From Bacteroidales bacterium (GTDB lineage: Bacteria > Bacteroidota > Bacteroidia > Bacteroidales > P3), in the NCBI GenBank assembly GCA_017448185.1, contig JAFSLX010000058.1:1-49165 (forward strand): a DNA stretch of 49,165 nt, in the 5' to 3' direction. The translations under genes and the position numbers were made by a program. Under the pieces are notes generated by a model, which saw only the letters and a list, made by a program, of their open reading frames with translations, was not told the origin of the DNA and ran no database searches. This document shows positions 34,405-42,940 of the stretch, piece after piece. The stretch's first letter is position 1. Each line of letters opens with the position of its first letter.

Positions 34405-35507
34405 CGCATAAAAATTTCAAACATTTCTCTCAGGTGTCTCTCATCGCGAATCAATTCGCGCAGCTCTTCCAGCGGCTCTCTGTTGGGCGAATCGTCCAGC
34501 CACAACTTGATATATCCCCGCTCCGAATACTTCTCGTGCAGGTGCTCAAGGGTCCGCCGCCAATGGCCCTCGCGGTCCAATGTCGGATAATGGCTCAATC
34601 CGTACTCCACAGTGCGCCTCACAATCGTTTCGGGCTCCACATCGCGGTCGGCTTCGGCCACAATGCAACCCACCAAACTTCGTGGCGCCTTGCTGGCCGA
34701 TGCCCGGTGGTCCTCCGCCGCTTGCGCTATCACTTCCACTTCGGCCTTTGTGAACCATTCCTGCAGACGTCCGTCCTCTCGTATCATCCTCCCCGAGGCC
34801 AGGTGGTGCCCTTCGCGCCCCTCGGCCAAGCCTATATCGTGCATCGCTGCAGCCGTATACACCATCCGCGGGTCGGCACCATATCGCCGTCCCAGCGCCA
34901 TAGCTCGGGCCATCACCCGTCGGGCATGCTGCGCATCGTGGGCCCTGTCGAACCCCCCGTATCGGGGCAGAACTTCCTTTCCGATATAAGCCTTCAGCTC
35001 CGCTGGCACCTCGTCGTATCGCCACCATTCGTAGGCACGCCGCGGACTCCCGTCGTCCATATACACAATGCCAGAATAGACAAATCCATAGCCCTCAAAC
35101 AGCGAACACACAATATAATTGTCGGCATGCGTGTCGGCTCGCAGATAGTCATACAGCGATGCCGAATAGTCCAGCACAAACTGCGCGATTCCCTTTGCCC
35201 CTTTGGCTTTCGCCAAGCGGTGAACCGTACTGTACGCTCGCTCGGGCTCAATCCATCGCCCATGTTCAATCACGCCATAGGTGGGCTCCACACCCGGCAC
35301 CAGCGCCACCGTTCCCACCAGATGCTCATTCTCCATCACCACATGCGAGACCCCTCGCTCCACGTCCGTCTCCACATCCTCTCGCGTCGGGTATCCAACC
35401 CATTGCCTATCATTGCCGTTCTGCCGCATGATAGAACGCGAATTGTCCAGCATCGACATGATGGTGTCGATATCGGCAAGGGTCGAAAGTCGTATAGTTT
35501 TGCTCAT
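34401..35507 (-). CDS. GNAT acetyltransferase fused to an HD-domain phosphohydrolase
   Basis: A 368-residue two-domain protein. Residues 1-165 are GNAT-like: IRLSTLADIDTIMSMLDNSR, HVVMENEHLVGTVALV and a FEGYGFVYSGIVYMDD block near the end. Residues about 190-368 are an HD domain: HDAQHARRVMARAMALGRRYGADPRMVYTAAAMHDIGLAEGREGHHLASG (His-Asp at about 218). Both active sites look intact. The substrates cannot be deduced. ATG 35507 is used; the frame is open upstream to 35792 inside the GT9 gene. It follows GT9 by 8 bases. Confidence 0.83.
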   Translation of the reverse strand: MSKTIRLSTLADIDTIMSMLDNSRSIMRQNGNDRQWVGYPTREDVETDVERGVSHVVMENEHLVGTVALVPGVEPTYGVIEHGRWIEPERAYSTVHRLAKAKGAKGIAQFVLDYSASLYDYLRADTHADNYIVCSLFEGYGFVYSGIVYMDDGSPRRAYEWWRYDEVPAELKAYIGKEVLPRYGGFDRAHDAQHARRVMARAMALGRRYGADPRMVYTAAAMHDIGLAEGREGHHLASGRMIREDGRLQEWFTKAEVEVIAQAAEDHRASASKAPRSLVGCIVAEADRDVEPETIVRRTVEYGLSHYPTLDREGHWRRTLEHLHEKYSERGYIKLWLDDSPNREPLEELRELIRDERHLREMFEIFMR

Positions 35508-35515
35508 AAACGGTC

Positions 35516-36487
35516 CTATATCAATGTGCGTATGCGTTCCATCACCATCTCCGGCGTGATAGCCCTCATGCAGCGGTAGTCGCTGTATCGGCAAGCCTTC
35601 TGCCCGTAAGCTGAGCAGGGCTGACAGGGTAGGTCGGCGCAAAGGGCGTTCCCGCGCTCCTGTCCGTAGCCGTAAAAACCGAAATCCGGATGCGTTGCAC
35701 CCCATATCGAAACCACCGGTGTCCCCACCGCCGAGGCGAAATGCATATTCGCGCTGTCCATACTCACCATCAGCGAAAGGCTCTTCATGCACTCCAGTTC
35801 CTCGCTGAAAGTAAGCCTCCCCGCCACCGATTCGGCCCCCTCCACGCTCACTGCCAGCTCCTCAAGCTGTCCAGCCTCCTCCTTGCTCCCGAACAGCAGT
35901 ACCTTATAGCCCGCCTCGCACAGCATTCTTACCAGCCGCTCCACATTCTCCCACGGCCACACCTTCCCCTCATGCTGCGAAAACGGCGCCACTCCCACAC
36001 ACCCTTCCTTCGCCTCATAGAGCTCTGCTCCCTGCACTGTCGCTCCATCCTCCAAAAAACGGCCAAACACATCGTTGTATCGCTTCCATTGCGGCCTGCG
36101 CGGCTCCTTCCGCCAATGGCGCAACATCATCATACGCGAAAAACGACCCTTCTTCAGCCGGTAAACCTTCAAACCGAAATCAAACCTCAGCAACGCATCC
36201 ATGCGCAGCAGGAACAATGCGCGTCCCACGCGGTTCACCACATGCAGGTCCGCCACCGTGTCCGCCCCAACAGCCTTCAGCGCCTTGTATATCCTCCACG
36301 AGCTCTGCTTCTTCTTCAGACCGAGAAAACGCACATTCGGAATTCCCTTGAACAGCGGTTCCAGCATTGGCGGTGCCGCCACTGTGAACCTAACCTCAGG
36401 GTTCGCCGCCGCCCGCGCCCTCAGTACCGGTGCCAAAATGGCCACGTCGCCCAGGGCCGACAGCCTTATCACCAGCACCTTCCTCAC
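35516..36487 (-). CDS. Family 9 glycosyltransferase (LPS heptosyltransferase-like)
   Basis: A 323-residue GT-B enzyme. VLVIRLSALGDVAILAPVLRA at the start, VAPFSQHEGKVWPWENVERLV in the middle, MVSMDSANMHFASAVGTPVVSIWGATHPDFGFYGYG and the terminal Cys-rich PCQPCSAYGQKACRYSDYRCM block are all typical of GT9, which transfers heptose or related sugars onto the LPS inner core. Its start overlaps the DUF4254 stop by 4 bases, and this pairing is common in Bacteroidota, so an LPS-core role is likely. Confidence 0.92.
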   Translation of the reverse strand: MRKVLVIRLSALGDVAILAPVLRARAAANPEVRFTVAAPPMLEPLFKGIPNVRFLGLKKKQSSWRIYKALKAVGADTVADLHVVNRVGRALFLLRMDALLRFDFGLKVYRLKKGRFSRMMMLRHWRKEPRRPQWKRYNDVFGRFLEDGATVQGAELYEAKEGCVGVAPFSQHEGKVWPWENVERLVRMLCEAGYKVLLFGSKEEAGQLEELAVSVEGAESVAGRLTFSEELECMKSLSLMVSMDSANMHFASAVGTPVVSIWGATHPDFGFYGYGQERGNALCADLPCQPCSAYGQKACRYSDYRCMRAITPEMVMERIRTLI

Positions 36488-37077
36488 TTCTTGTACAGCA
36501 TCGGGTTCAACGACGGGTCATTATACATCTTCATCTGCCTGTAAAGGCGCATCCGTCGCCGCCCCGCTGCCAGGTCAGCCAGCAGCGCGTCGATCGCCGA
36601 CGTAAGGTCCTCTCGCTGTACCAGCAGCGTATCAAGCTTCGCCTGGCACTTCTGCCGGTGGGCTTCGTCCCCACGGTTCGCCTCAATGGCGAAATGATAA
36701 ATCTTCAGCGCCAGTATCGACAGCCGGTCCACTGCCCACCCGGGCGTCTCCGTATTGATAGGTGCGTCCGGCTGCACCTGCACCGATGCAAACTGGCTCA
36801 TAAAATAATCGTCTATGCGCTCCACCAGGTCTGTCCGGTGCTGGTTCGAGCGGTCGATGCGCCGCTTCAGCTGCAACGCATACACTGGGTCCACATCATC
36901 CGGCCGCACCAGGTCCTCCAAGTGCCACTGCACTGTGTCGACCCACGACTTCTCCCACAGCACTGCCTCCATCGTCCCCTCGGCGTAAGGATTCGTCAAC
37001 TCGGCATCCACCGAGTCCGTCTTGTGATATTCAGCTACTTGCCTTTCGAAAAGGCCATAAAGTTCCATTGCTTTCAT
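36484..37077 (-). CDS. DUF4254 family protein
   Basis: A 197-residue helical protein. WHLEDLVRPDDVDPVYALQLKRRIDRSNQHRTDLVERIDDYF and WAVDRLSILALKIYHF match DUF4254, whose function is unknown but which is usually next to a GT9 gene. The chosen start is ATG 37077; ATG 37068 is also possible because the predicted transcription start is near 37075. A consensus promoter lies just upstream. Confidence 0.82.
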   Translation of the reverse strand: MKAMELYGLFERQVAEYHKTDSVDAELTNPYAEGTMEAVLWEKSWVDTVQWHLEDLVRPDDVDPVYALQLKRRIDRSNQHRTDLVERIDDYFMSQFASVQVQPDAPINTETPGWAVDRLSILALKIYHFAIEANRGDEAHRQKCQAKLDTLLVQREDLTSAIDALLADLAAGRRRMRLYRQMKMYNDPSLNPMLYKK

Positions 37078-37081
37078 ATTG

Positions 37082-37112
37082 CAAAAATACAAACTATTTT
37101 TGACACCTCAAA
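37082..37112 (-). promoter_or_regulatory. Promoter of the DUF4254-GT9-GNAT/HD-DUF456 operon
   Basis: On the minus strand TTTG (37112-37109), 19 bases, TATTTTTG (37089-37082): a full consensus Bacteroidota promoter, immediately next to the start codon and 30 bases from the 11-bp array at 37142. Confidence 0.8.
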
Positions 37113-37141
37113 ATAATATTTCCACCCTCTCTTCTTCTCCC

Positions 37142-37229
37142 GATGTTTCGCATTTGTTCAGTGGATGTTCGGTTTTTGACTGAACAACGGCTGAACAACG
37201 GCAGAGCAACGGGTGGCCAACGGACGGCG
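37142..37229. repeat. 11-bp unit dyad array, locus B
   Basis: Eight 11-bp units in register: GATGTTTCGCA, TTTGTTCAGTG, GATGTTCGGTT, TTTGACTGAAC, AACGGCTGAAC, AACGGCAGAGC, AACGGGTGGCC, AACGGACGGCG. The left units follow the TGTTCAGT form and the right units the AACGxCTGAAC form, so the array is a degenerate dyad like those at 1-77 and 47597-47706. It fills the space between the TrmH-type gene stop and the promoter of the DUF4254 operon. Confidence 0.85.
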
Positions 37230-37239
37230 AAGTCGTTTT

Positions 37240-38055
37240 TTATCGGCAGAACTGGTAGAAGGCCACAGCGGCGGCGGCGGCGACGTTGAGGGAGTCGACC
37301 CCGCGGTGCATGGGTATGCGGGCGAGATGGTCGCACTGACGCAATACGCTGTCGGACAGTCCGTCGCCTTCGTTGCCCAAGATGATGGCGAGGTGGGCAA
37401 TGCGCTGGAGGGCAGGATGGTTGATGGGGAGGGAGCGGTCGGAGAGGGCGAGGGCGACGGTGGTGAAGCCTGCGCTGCGGAGCTGCTGGTAGTTGTCGAG
37501 GTAGGTCCAGGGGAGTTGGAAGACGGTGCCCATGCTTACGCGGCAGGCGCGGCGGTTGAGCGGGTCGCAGGAGGTGGGTGTGAGGAGCAGGGCGTCGATT
37601 CCGAGGGCTGCAGCGGCGCGGAAGATGGCGCCGGTGTTTTCGGAGTTGACGACACTGTCGATGACGGCGAGGCGGGAGGTGGGACGGGAGGAGCGGAGGG
37701 AGGAGAGGAGTTGGTCGGCGGAGGGCAGGGGAGGGCGATGCATGCAGCAGAGGATTCCGCGGCTGAGCTGGTAGCCGGTGAGGTCGGCAAGCAGTTGGCG
37801 AGGTCCGGTGTAGACGGGGACGTCGAGTTGGAACTGGTGGAAGAGTGGCTGCACCTGGGTGGCGATGAATTTTTCCTCGGTCAGGAAGGAGAGGGGGACG
37901 CAACCGGCGGCGAGGGCGACGCGTATGACTTTGAGGCTTTCGCAGATGAAGAGTCCGTTTTGGGGATTGAGGCGGTTGCGGAGCTGGGCTTCGGTGAGCC
38001 GGGCGTAGGGCGACAGTGCGGGGAGTTGCAGGGTGTCGATGGTGATCTGTTGCAT
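37240..38055 (-). CDS. TrmH/SpoU-type RNA 2'-O-methyltransferase
   Basis: A 271-residue SPOUT-fold enzyme. The N-terminal substrate-binding part (to about 115) is followed by the trefoil-knot domain with VNSENTGAIFRAAAALGIDALLL, ACRVSMGTVFQLPW, LAIILGNEGDGLSDSVL and RIPMHRGVDSLNVAAAAAVAFYQF, the three SPOUT motifs. It methylates a ribose in rRNA or tRNA; the site is not predictable. A 10-bp hairpin follows from the MFS side upstream (38065-38091). Confidence 0.93.
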   Translation of the reverse strand: MQQITIDTLQLPALSPYARLTEAQLRNRLNPQNGLFICESLKVIRVALAAGCVPLSFLTEEKFIATQVQPLFHQFQLDVPVYTGPRQLLADLTGYQLSRGILCCMHRPPLPSADQLLSSLRSSRPTSRLAVIDSVVNSENTGAIFRAAAALGIDALLLTPTSCDPLNRRACRVSMGTVFQLPWTYLDNYQQLRSAGFTTVALALSDRSLPINHPALQRIAHLAIILGNEGDGLSDSVLRQCDHLARIPMHRGVDSLNVAAAAAVAFYQFCR

Positions 38056-38064
38056 GATTACAAG

Positions 38065-38091
38065 GCGGGCCTGCTGATGGTGCAGGCCCGC
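38065..38091. terminator. GC-rich hairpin between the MFS and TrmH-type genes
   Basis: GCGGGCCTGC (38065-38074) and GCAGGCCCGC (38082-38091) form a perfect 10-bp stem. It lies just after the MFS stop, on the side where its transcript would end, but no T-run follows on the minus strand, so it may be a weak terminator or an mRNA-end hairpin. Confidence 0.55.
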
Positions 38092-38118
38092 GTGGATGTT
38101 GAGGTTGTATGTTTAGGA

Positions 38119-39744
38119 TCAGTCTTTGATGTTGGGTTCTTCGAGACCGTAGCCTTTCTTTTTGTCGACGACCCTGAGGTAGATGGAGATGAGCAGGGCG
38201 GCGATGCCGAGGGCGGCGAGCATGACGAGGGCCCAGGTGTAGTTGAGCTCGTGGGCGGCTTTGCCGGGCTCGTTGGTGTTGTTGAGGACGATGCCGATGA
38301 GTGCGGGGAAGAGACCGAGGCCGATGTTCTGGATCCAGAAGATGGCGGCGTAGGCAGAACCGATGATTTTCTCGTCGACGAGCTTGGGCACTGAGGGCCA
38401 GAGGGCGGCGGGGACGAGGGAGAAGGAGGCGCCGAGGACGAGGATGGTGACGTAGGCGACGATGGTGCCACCGACGGCGTTACCCTTGAAGGCGGGGAGG
38501 ACGAAGGCGAAGGTGAGGTGGCAGATGACGAGGAGGATGGAGCCGAGCATGAGCATGGAGGCAGCTTTGCCTTTGTGGTCTACATAGTTACCAAGAATAG
38601 GAGTGATGGCGACAGCGAGCAGGGGGAAGACGGCGAAGATTGTTTCGGCGGTGCCACGCATGTAGCCCATGTAGCAGTAAACGATGAGGGCGCAGGCGGC
38701 GAGGACCATGAGGCCGACTTTGATGCCTTTCTTTTTGGAGAAGTTGCTGGCGAAGGCGCAGACGGCGACGAGGAGCATGATGATGTACTGTACGATGGTA
38801 ACGGAGCTACCGGCCCAGAAGGTGCCTTCCTGGGCGGGATTGAGGGTGAGGTTGCATTGGAGCATGTTGACGGCATATTTCTGGAAGGGGAATATGGCGC
38901 TGTAGTAGAGCACGCAGAGCAGAGCGACGAGCCAGAAACCAAGGCTGGTGAAGATTTTGCCGAGGTCGCTGATTTTGAAGGGGTCGTCCTTTTCCTCGGC
39001 CTCGCCGGTCTGGCTGTCGAGTTTTTTGTCCATGAAGAAGTAGGTGATGAACATGATGAGGGCGATGCAGAGGAGGACGACACCGAATTTGACGGCGTTG
39101 TCGACATGGATTTCACCACCGAGCTTGGCGAAGTAGGGGCTGAAGATCATGCAGGTGGCGACACCGAGGCGGGCGAGGGCCATTTCGGAGCCCATGGCGA
39201 GAGCGGTCTCGCGGCCTTTGAACCATTTGACGATTCCGCGGCTGACGGTGATACCGGCCATCTCACATCCGCAACCGAAGAGCATGAAGCCGCAGGCGGC
39301 GAGTTTGGCGGAAGCGGGCATACCGTCGCAGAAGGGGAGGATGGCGCCGATGACGGGCAGTTCACCGTTCCAGTTGAGGTTGTTGGTGAACCACTGTTCG
39401 AGGCTGGTGCCGACAAAGGCATCGCTGACGGCGTAGAATTTGATCAAGCCGCCGACGAGCATGACGGCGCCCGAAAGGACAGCGGTGAAACGGACGCCCA
39501 TTTTGTCGAGGATGATACCTGCAAAGATGAGGAAGAAGACGTAGACATTGAGGAAGACTTCGGCACCCTGCATACGGCCGAAGGAGGCACTGTCCCAGCC
39601 GCGGGTTTCTTGCATCAAGTCCTTGATGGGGGACAAAATGTCCATAAACACATAGCTGCAGAACATGGCCAAAGCCAGCAGCAGAAGAGCGATCCAGCGC
39701 ATGGCGGCACTGTCTCTCAGAGTTTTGATACCTGTTTGAGTCAT
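38119..39744 (-). CDS. Major facilitator superfamily transporter
   Basis: A 541-residue protein with about twelve membrane helices. The start RWIALLLLALAMFCSYVFMDILSPIKDLM, then LNVYVFFLIFAGIILDKMGVRFTAVLSG (the helix 2-3 loop DKMGVR resembles MFS motif A), and SRGIVKWFKGRETALAMGSEMALARLG indicate MFS. There is a charged central loop (EAEEKDDPFKISDLG). The substrate is unknown; the family in Bacteroidales is commonly annotated only as MFS. A -7 box lies 37 bases upstream. Confidence 0.9.
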   Translation of the reverse strand: MTQTGIKTLRDSAAMRWIALLLLALAMFCSYVFMDILSPIKDLMQETRGWDSASFGRMQGAEVFLNVYVFFLIFAGIILDKMGVRFTAVLSGAVMLVGGLIKFYAVSDAFVGTSLEQWFTNNLNWNGELPVIGAILPFCDGMPASAKLAACGFMLFGCGCEMAGITVSRGIVKWFKGRETALAMGSEMALARLGVATCMIFSPYFAKLGGEIHVDNAVKFGVVLLCIALIMFITYFFMDKKLDSQTGEAEEKDDPFKISDLGKIFTSLGFWLVALLCVLYYSAIFPFQKYAVNMLQCNLTLNPAQEGTFWAGSSVTIVQYIIMLLVAVCAFASNFSKKKGIKVGLMVLAACALIVYCYMGYMRGTAETIFAVFPLLAVAITPILGNYVDHKGKAASMLMLGSILLVICHLTFAFVLPAFKGNAVGGTIVAYVTILVLGASFSLVPAALWPSVPKLVDEKIIGSAYAAIFWIQNIGLGLFPALIGIVLNNTNEPGKAAHELNYTWALVMLAALGIAALLISIYLRVVDKKKGYGLEEPNIKD

Positions 39745-39780
39745 ACTATTTTAATTTAAGTTAATAATCAATAAACGCTG

Positions 39781-39788
39781 CAAAGGTA
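39781..39788 (-). promoter_or_regulatory. -7 box for the MFS transporter gene
   Basis: TACCTTTG on the minus strand, 37 bases before the start codon. The -33 element is unclear. Confidence 0.5.
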
Positions 39789-39847
39789 CGAATAAAAATT
39801 GAATTGAAGGATAGAAAGTTGAAAAAAAGTGAAATTGCAGGTATGAT

Positions 39848-41116
39848 CTATTTTTGTGAGTCGCCCAAAGCATCGGCAATAAGGAAGATGGAACCGGTGA
39901 CGAGGACGAAGTCGTCGGGGGCAGCGGCGGTACGGGCGGCACGGATGGCGTCGCCGACGTTTTCGTAGGCCGGGCCTTCGATTCCGAGTCGGCGAGCAGC
40001 GGCTTGCAGGTCGGCTACGGGTAGGCGACGGGGAACGGACGGTTGTGTGAAGTAAAATGAATAATGAAAGTTGTAATAGGAGAATTGAGAGGTGAGGAGT
40101 TGTAGGATATGGGAGAAGTCTTTGTCGTTGACGCAGCCGTAGACGAGGTGCAGGTGGGAGAACGACATGTTTTTCAGCTTGTCCATCATGGCGCGGATGC
40201 CGGGTTCGTTGTGGGCGGTTTCGCAGATGGTCAGGGGTGCGGTGCCGATGGTTTGCCAACGGCCGTGCAGGTGGGTGTTGGTTACAACACGGGCAATGCC
40301 CCGCTGCAATTCTGGATTTTGAATTCGGAATTCGGAGTTGCTGCGCAGCACGTCGACAGCTTCGAGAACGGTGGCGATGTTTTTCTTCTGGTATTCGCCG
40401 GTGAGTTCGGTGGTGTAGTCTTCGATACGGTCGATATGATAATGCTGGTCGGCGAAGGAGATAGGGGCGTGGTGCTCGGCGGCGGTACGCAGGAAGAGGG
40501 GAGCGGTCTCGGGTTGTGTTTCGCCGATGACGACGGGCACATTGTCTTTGATGATGCCTGCTTTTTCGGCGGCAATTTTCTCAAGTGTATCGCCGAGGAA
40601 CTGCGTGTGGTCGAGTCCGATATTGGTGATGATTGAAAGTTTTGGTTTAATGACGTTGGTGGAGTCGAGGCGGCCGCCCATGCCAACTTCGATGACAGCG
40701 ATGTCGACCTGCTGACGGGCAAAGTAGTCGAATGCGAGGCCGACGGTCATTTCGAAGAAGGATAGTGAATGGGTAGTGAGTAGTTGGTAGTGGGTGGCTA
40801 CAAAGTTGACCACTTCGTCCTGAGGTATCATTTCGCCGTTGATGCGTATACGTTCGCGGAAGTCGACGAGGTGAGGCGAGGTGTAGAGCCCCACTTTGTA
40901 GCCCGCTTCTTGCAGGATGGAGGCGAGGAAGTGGCTGACGGAGCCTTTGCCGTTGGTGCCTGCCACATGGATGCTGCGGAATTTGTGTTCGGGGTTGCCG
41001 AGAGCCGCCATCATGTCGATGGTGGGTTGTATGTCGGCCTTATAAGCGGCAGCGCCGATGCGATGATACATCGGCAGCTGCGAGAACATGAAGTCGAGAG
41101 TCTCTTGATAGGTCAT
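39848..41116 (-). CDS. folC: Folylpolyglutamate/dihydrofolate synthase
   Basis: A 422-residue Mur-ligase-family enzyme that makes dihydrofolate and adds glutamates to folates. It has SIHVAGTNGKGSVSHFLASIL (P-loop, near 50), LYTSPHLVDFRERIRING, IEVGMGGRLDSTNVI, ITNIGLDHTQFLGDTLEKIAAEKAGIIK and ETAHNEPG. Three segments are encoded by intergenic-type filler tracts: HYQLLTTHSLS (40761-40798), SNSEFRIQNPELQ (40305-40340) and LTSQFSYYNFHYSFYFTQ (40047-40100). ATG 41116 overlaps the preceding stop by 4 bases. Confidence 0.95.
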   Translation of the reverse strand: MTYQETLDFMFSQLPMYHRIGAAAYKADIQPTIDMMAALGNPEHKFRSIHVAGTNGKGSVSHFLASILQEAGYKVGLYTSPHLVDFRERIRINGEMIPQDEVVNFVATHYQLLTTHSLSFFEMTVGLAFDYFARQQVDIAVIEVGMGGRLDSTNVIKPKLSIITNIGLDHTQFLGDTLEKIAAEKAGIIKDNVPVVIGETQPETAPLFLRTAAEHHAPISFADQHYHIDRIEDYTTELTGEYQKKNIATVLEAVDVLRSNSEFRIQNPELQRGIARVVTNTHLHGRWQTIGTAPLTICETAHNEPGIRAMMDKLKNMSFSHLHLVYGCVNDKDFSHILQLLTSQFSYYNFHYSFYFTQPSVPRRLPVADLQAAARRLGIEGPAYENVGDAIRAARTAAAPDDFVLVTGSIFLIADALGDSQK

Positions 41117-42891
41117 TTGTGGGGGATGGTATAAGTTAAGCCGACAATGAAGAGGCCGCGTTGCGAGGGATAGTTGGCCCAGTAGTAGTAGCGCTGGAAG
41201 GCGAGGTTGTCCATTTTGAGGAAGAAGGAGAGGGCGCGGTTGTGGCGGTATTCGACCTCGGCGTTGATGCCGTAGCGCAGGGGTAGCTGTTCGCCGCCGT
41301 CGGCATTGACGCTGCCCATCAGGCGCCCCTCGAGGTGGAAGAACCACTTGTCGTGATAGTTGAGGTCGGCTGCGAGAAGTGCATCCCAATCAGGGCGGTA
41401 GAGCAGGAGGGTGTCGTCGTCGGGAAGGCTGTAGTGGTAATAGTGTCCACCGGCGCGGAGTGTGAGCATCTCGTCGTTGACGAAAGCGATGTCGCCACCA
41501 ACGGTGAGACGGTTGTTGTCGAAATAGTGAGGCTTGTAGACGTTGGAGTAGATGAAGTTGGAGTCGATGCAGAAGGTAAGGTCGTTTTTAAGCAGTGAGT
41601 ACGACACATCGAAGTTGGCTTCAAGTTTCTTGCTGAGACTCCAGCGCATGTGGGCTGCGAAATCGTAGTGGCTGGTGGCACGCTGCTCGGCACCGGGGGC
41701 GATGTAGGGGTTGATGAGACGGAGGGTGTTCCAGTTGTTGGCGTCGACATTGCCGGTAGCACCGAGGCTGACCACGATGGCTTCGTTGAAGAATTTCTTG
41801 CTGACGGTCACGTCGGGGAAGATGAGGATTTTAGAGGAATCGTGGTCGGTGAAAGCATCCCATGCGCCGAGCACACCGGCATGGAACTGCAGTCCGCCGA
41901 GCATGAAGTCGGCATAGGGGTTGACCTTGATGATATTGCCCCACCCGCGGACGGTGTCCCAAACGGCAACGCCATTGTATCCCATGGGCAGGTCAGCGGT
42001 GAAGTTGGGTTTCACGCTGTGAGAGTAGCTTTCCCATTCGGCATGTAGGAAGGCGACTCCTTTGTACTGGTTTTTGATATTGAATCCGTAATGTATGTCG
42101 CCGCTGAGGTTGAGGGCAAACTGATTTTGTCCATAGGTTGCCCATAGGTCGGAAAGGTGAAGATTGGCCGAATAGCCGAGTTTGTTGGCATCGAGCTGCA
42201 TATTGCGCAGGCCGATGTTCCACGAGGCAAGGTTGTAGCCGATACGGTAGTCGTTGATGCTGATATCGTCGCGTGTCAGTCCGCCTGAACGGGCGGTGAG
42301 GATAGAGTCGGTGAAGCCGTAGTAGAGGTTGTGGTCGTGCTCGTAGTCGAGGTCTGACGAGAGTTGCAGTAGGTCGCCGATGATATATTTGCCAAAGAGC
42401 ACCACGCCGGTGCGGCCGAAGTGGTTTTTGCCGTAGTTTTCGGCGGGGTTGTCGCTGCTAATTGAGCCCCACGAAGAACGGTGGTTGATGCGGATGCCGT
42501 AGGTTTTCTTCTGATCGCGGGTCGAGCTCCAATAGAGGTCGGCCAGAGGGCTCCAATAGTTACCAAAACCGATACGGAAATAGTTGTTGTAGAGACGGGT
42601 GGCTGGTTCTCCGATAATGCGGGCGGCCTTGATGCGCGAGGGTTCGTACAAGGCCTTGAGGCGCACTGGGCTGATGCTGTATTGGAAGCTGTGCTCCATG
42701 CGGCCAAGGGTGTCGGTAACCACGGCCGGAAAAGTGAGTTTTCGGCTTTCGTCGATTACAGGCTTGTACGATCCTTTCACCACTACACTCTCGTTGTAGG
42801 TGTTTCCCTCCTGGGCTTGAAGCGAGGCAAGTGGGAAGTGAAGCATTGAGAGCAATGCCACTGCAAACAATATCTTTTCTATATTTTTCAT
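41113..42891 (-). CDS. Outer-membrane beta-barrel protein
   Basis: A 592-residue exported protein with a signal peptide of about 26 residues ending SLQA. After an N-terminal segment (YNESVVVKGSYKPVIDESRKLTFP), it is filled with alternating amphipathic strands, ending in ...QRGLFIVGLTYTIPHK, typical of barrel proteins (TonB-receptor-like C-terminus). There is no complete plug domain, so it is not a standard TonB-dependent receptor. It follows the large TPR gene by 49 bases and is coupled to folC. The pair may form a TPR-lipo/outer-membrane unit (inference). ATG 42891 is chosen because the signal peptide begins there. Confidence 0.75.
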   Translation of the reverse strand: MKNIEKILFAVALLSMLHFPLASLQAQEGNTYNESVVVKGSYKPVIDESRKLTFPAVVTDTLGRMEHSFQYSISPVRLKALYEPSRIKAARIIGEPATRLYNNYFRIGFGNYWSPLADLYWSSTRDQKKTYGIRINHRSSWGSISSDNPAENYGKNHFGRTGVVLFGKYIIGDLLQLSSDLDYEHDHNLYYGFTDSILTARSGGLTRDDISINDYRIGYNLASWNIGLRNMQLDANKLGYSANLHLSDLWATYGQNQFALNLSGDIHYGFNIKNQYKGVAFLHAEWESYSHSVKPNFTADLPMGYNGVAVWDTVRGWGNIIKVNPYADFMLGGLQFHAGVLGAWDAFTDHDSSKILIFPDVTVSKKFFNEAIVVSLGATGNVDANNWNTLRLINPYIAPGAEQRATSHYDFAAHMRWSLSKKLEANFDVSYSLLKNDLTFCIDSNFIYSNVYKPHYFDNNRLTVGGDIAFVNDEMLTLRAGGHYYHYSLPDDDTLLLYRPDWDALLAADLNYHDKWFFHLEGRLMGSVNADGGEQLPLRYGINAEVEYRHNRALSFFLKMDNLAFQRYYYWANYPSQRGLFIVGLTYTIPHK

Positions 42892-42940
42892 TTCTATCTT
42901 TCTTTTAGACCATTTAGACTCGTTGACTTTTAGACCCTGT

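Noticed and set aside
37213-39759. Long plus-strand open frames (393 and 413 codons) opposite the TrmH-type and MFS genes
   Set aside because: Gly/Glu/Asp-rich translations typical of antisense frames in GC-rich genes; minus-strand products have clear motifs.
41113-42891. Standard TonB-dependent receptor
   Set aside because: Too short and no plug domain or TonB box seen.
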